Below are positions 62,598 to 64,000 of a stretch of 64,000 nt of DNA, piece after piece. Source of the stretch: Streptomyces rhizoryzae (GTDB lineage Bacteria > Actinomycetota > Actinomycetes > Streptomycetales > Streptomycetaceae); contig NZ_JALMUV010000031.1 in NCBI RefSeq assembly GCF_023155275.1, forward strand, positions 1-64,000. Direction: 5' to 3'. The stretch's first letter is position 1. Every line of letters begins with the position of its first letter. The position numbers and the translations under genes were made by a program. The notes under the pieces were generated by a model. It was not told where the DNA came from and did not search any database. It saw nothing but the letters and a program-made list of their open reading frames with translations.

Positions 62598-63539
62598 ATG
62601 AGGCTTGTCTTCGCCGGCACCCCCGAGGTCGCCGTCCCCGCCCTCGATGCCCTGATCGCCTCCGACCGCCACGAGGTGGTCGCCGTGGTGACCCGGCCCG
62701 ACGCGCCGGCCGGGCGGGGCCGCAGGCTGGTGGCCAGCCCGGTCGCGGAGCGCGCGGAGGAGGCGGGCATCGAGGTGCTCAAGCCCGCCAAGCCGCGCGA
62801 CGAGGACTTCCTCGCCCGGCTGCGGGAGATCGGCCCGGACTGCTGCCCGGTCGTCGCCTACGGGGCGCTGCTGCCCAAGGCCGCGCTGGAGATCCCGGCC
62901 CACGGCTGGGTCAACCTGCACTTCTCGCTGCTCCCGGCGTGGCGGGGGGCGGCGCCCGTCCAGCACGCGGTGCTCGCCGGCGACGAGATCACCGGCGCCT
63001 CCACGTTCCAGATCGAGCAGGGGCTGGACTCCGGCCCGGTGTACGGGGTGATCACCGAGGAGATCCGGCCCGCGGACACCAGCGGGGACCTGCTGACCCG
63101 GCTGGCGTTCGCCGGCTCCGGGCTGCTGGTCGCCACGATGGACGGCATCGAGGACGGCACCCTCACGGCCGTGCCGCAGCCGGCGGAAGGCGTCACCCTC
63201 GCCCCGAAGATCGAGGTGGAGGACGCCCGGATCGACTGGGCCGCGCCGGCGCTGCGGGTGGACCGAGTGGTCCGCGGGTGCGCGCCGGCGCCCGGTGCCT
63301 GGACGGTCTTCCGCGGTGAGCGGCTGAAGGTGATGGCCGCCGCCCCCGCCGCCGACGGCTACGCCGGGCCCGCGCTGGCCCCGGGCGAACTGGCCGTGTC
63401 CAAGAAGGCCGTGCACGCGGGCACCGGCAGCCACCCGGTCGAACTGCTCTGGGTGCAGCCGCAGGGCAAGAAGCCGATGAAGGGCGCCGACTGGGCGCGC
63501 GGGGTGCGCATCGCGGCCGGTGAGCGGCTGGGCGGCTGA
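62598..63539 (+). CDS. fmt: methionyl-tRNA formyltransferase
   Basis: Formylates initiator Met-tRNA. MRLVFAGTPEVAVPALDAL at the start; catalytic Asn-His in WVNLHFSLLPAWRGAAPVQHAVLAGDEITGAS and Asp in IEQGLDSGPVYG; a C-terminal OB-like domain from about residue 205. 313 residues. GTG 62577 would add seven residues; ATG 62598 fits the family N-terminus better. Confidence 0.95.
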   Translation: MRLVFAGTPEVAVPALDALIASDRHEVVAVVTRPDAPAGRGRRLVASPVAERAEEAGIEVLKPAKPRDEDFLARLREIGPDCCPVVAYGALLPKAALEIPAHGWVNLHFSLLPAWRGAAPVQHAVLAGDEITGASTFQIEQGLDSGPVYGVITEEIRPADTSGDLLTRLAFAGSGLLVATMDGIEDGTLTAVPQPAEGVTLAPKIEVEDARIDWAAPALRVDRVVRGCAPAPGAWTVFRGERLKVMAAAPAADGYAGPALAPGELAVSKKAVHAGTGSHPVELLWVQPQGKKPMKGADWARGVRIAAGERLGG

Positions 63540-63600
63540 CCGCCGGCGCGGGGTGCCGCCGCGGGGGCCGTCCCCGCGCGCCGCGGCCCGCGGGCCCGCG

Positions 63601-63606
63601 TAGGCT
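63601..63606 (+). promoter_or_regulatory. -10 box of rsmB
   Basis: TAGGCT, 39 bp before the GTG at 63646. Confidence 0.35.
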
Positions 63607-63645
63607 GGGGCGGACCCCCGTCCCGTAATACCGGAGCACCTTTTC

Positions 63646-64000
63646 GTGAGTCAGCAGCCGCCGCGCCGCCACGGCACCCGCAAGCCCTACCGCCGCCCGC
63701 AGAAGGACCCGGTCCGGATCCTCGCGTTCGAGGCGCTGCGGGCGGTGGACGAGCGGGACGCCTACGCGAACCTCGTCCTGCCGCCGCTGCTGCGCAAGGC
63801 GCGCGACCGCGGCGACCTCGACTCCCGGGACGCGGCGCTGGCCACCGAGCTGGTCTACGGTTCGCTGCGCCGCCAGGGCACCTACGACGCGATCCTGGCC
63901 CGCTGCGTGGACCGTCCGCTGCGCGAGGTGGACCCGCCGGTGCTGGACGTCCTCACGCTGGGCGCGCACCAGTTGCTCGGCACCCGGATCCCGCCGCACG
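63646..64000 (+). CDS. rsmB: 16S rRNA (cytosine-967) methyltransferase RsmB, 5' part only
   Basis: The frame is open from GTG 63646 to the window end (118 codons). It shows a basic tail (SQQPPRRHGTRKPYRRPQKD) and the NusB-like RNA-binding domain (VRILAFEALRAVDERDAYANLVLPPLLRKARDRGDLDSRDAALATELVYGSLRRQGTYDAILARCVDRPL) typical of RsmB/Sun. The SAM-binding catalytic domain lies beyond the window. Linkage to fmt supports the call. Confidence 0.9.
   Translation, partial: MSQQPPRRHGTRKPYRRPQKDPVRILAFEALRAVDERDAYANLVLPPLLRKARDRGDLDSRDAALATELVYGSLRRQGTYDAILARCVDRPLREVDPPVLDVLTLGAHQLLGTRIPPH

Overview
This window is a stretch of high-GC actinobacterial chromosome, almost certainly Streptomyces or a close relative. 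The evidence is strong third-position GC, frequent GTG/TTG starts, TAGGCT/TAGACT-type -10 boxes close to start codons, long GC-rich hairpin terminators, and marker genes such as bldD, mihF (sIHF), a DUF6167-like protein and a helicase-motif-less PriA. From memory, the gene order follows the conserved core segment of S. coelicolor around SCO1472-SCO1524. Most of the window is vertically inherited housekeeping DNA, but two toxin- or effector-like cassettes sit among the core genes.

Layout. 0.2-2.5 kb: a LemA-like membrane protein and the PLP synthase pdxS-pdxT. 2.5-12.8 kb: yebC, ruvC-ruvA-ruvB, yajC-secD-secF, apt and the bifunctional (p)ppGpp enzyme rel. 12.8-15.7 kb: an overlapping three-gene cassette of Ser/Thr kinase, EACC1-like small protein and caspase-like peptidase with TPRs. 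15.7-25.2 kb: a DUF349 protein, a cyclophilin, an MBL hydrolase, hisS, a VKOR protein, rarA, an iron-box-linked DUF2470 gene, rpsD and two small membrane-associated proteins. 25.2-38 kb: alaS-ruvX-mltG-aroE, aroC-aroK-aroB-aroQ, a P-loop protein, an M24 protein, efp and nusB. 38.2-48.9 kb: bldD, then the de novo pyrimidine operon pyrR-pyrB-pyrC-(PH-like)-carA-carB-pyrD-pyrF. 49-53.3 kb: mihF, gmk, rpoZ, coaBC and metK. 53.4-58.7 kb: an accessory island on the minus strand (XRE regulator, TIR protein, divergent NTPase, membrane protein). 58.9-64 kb: priA, a small HTH protein, fmt and the start of rsmB.

How the genes work together. The core genes serve translation (rpsD, hisS, alaS, efp, fmt, rsmB), Sec secretion, recombination and repair, shikimate and pyrimidine biosynthesis, and nucleotide and second-messenger control (rel, bldD). 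Three repair or restart genes (ruvC, rarA, priA) each carry an upstream TTGTC(A/G)GTG-N8-TA element, the pattern of the LexA-independent (PafBC/RecA-NDp) DNA-damage promoter. An iron-box-like palindrome lies in front of the DUF2470 gene, a PyrR-type RNA element in front of pyrR, and a palindrome in front of bldD.

The most unusual part is the island between metK and priA. The TIR protein has an intact candidate catalytic Glu and a Gly/Asn/Gln-rich C-terminal tail. The adjacent NTPase has a closely similar motif at its extreme N-terminus (GPVQAGGQQTNVFINN against GPVNIGGAQHNAPVFFGD). This is the arrangement expected of amyloid-signalling effector/receptor pairs, here combined with a P-loop lacking its lysine and a membrane partner. 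The second notable system is the kinase-EACC1-caspase cassette behind rel.
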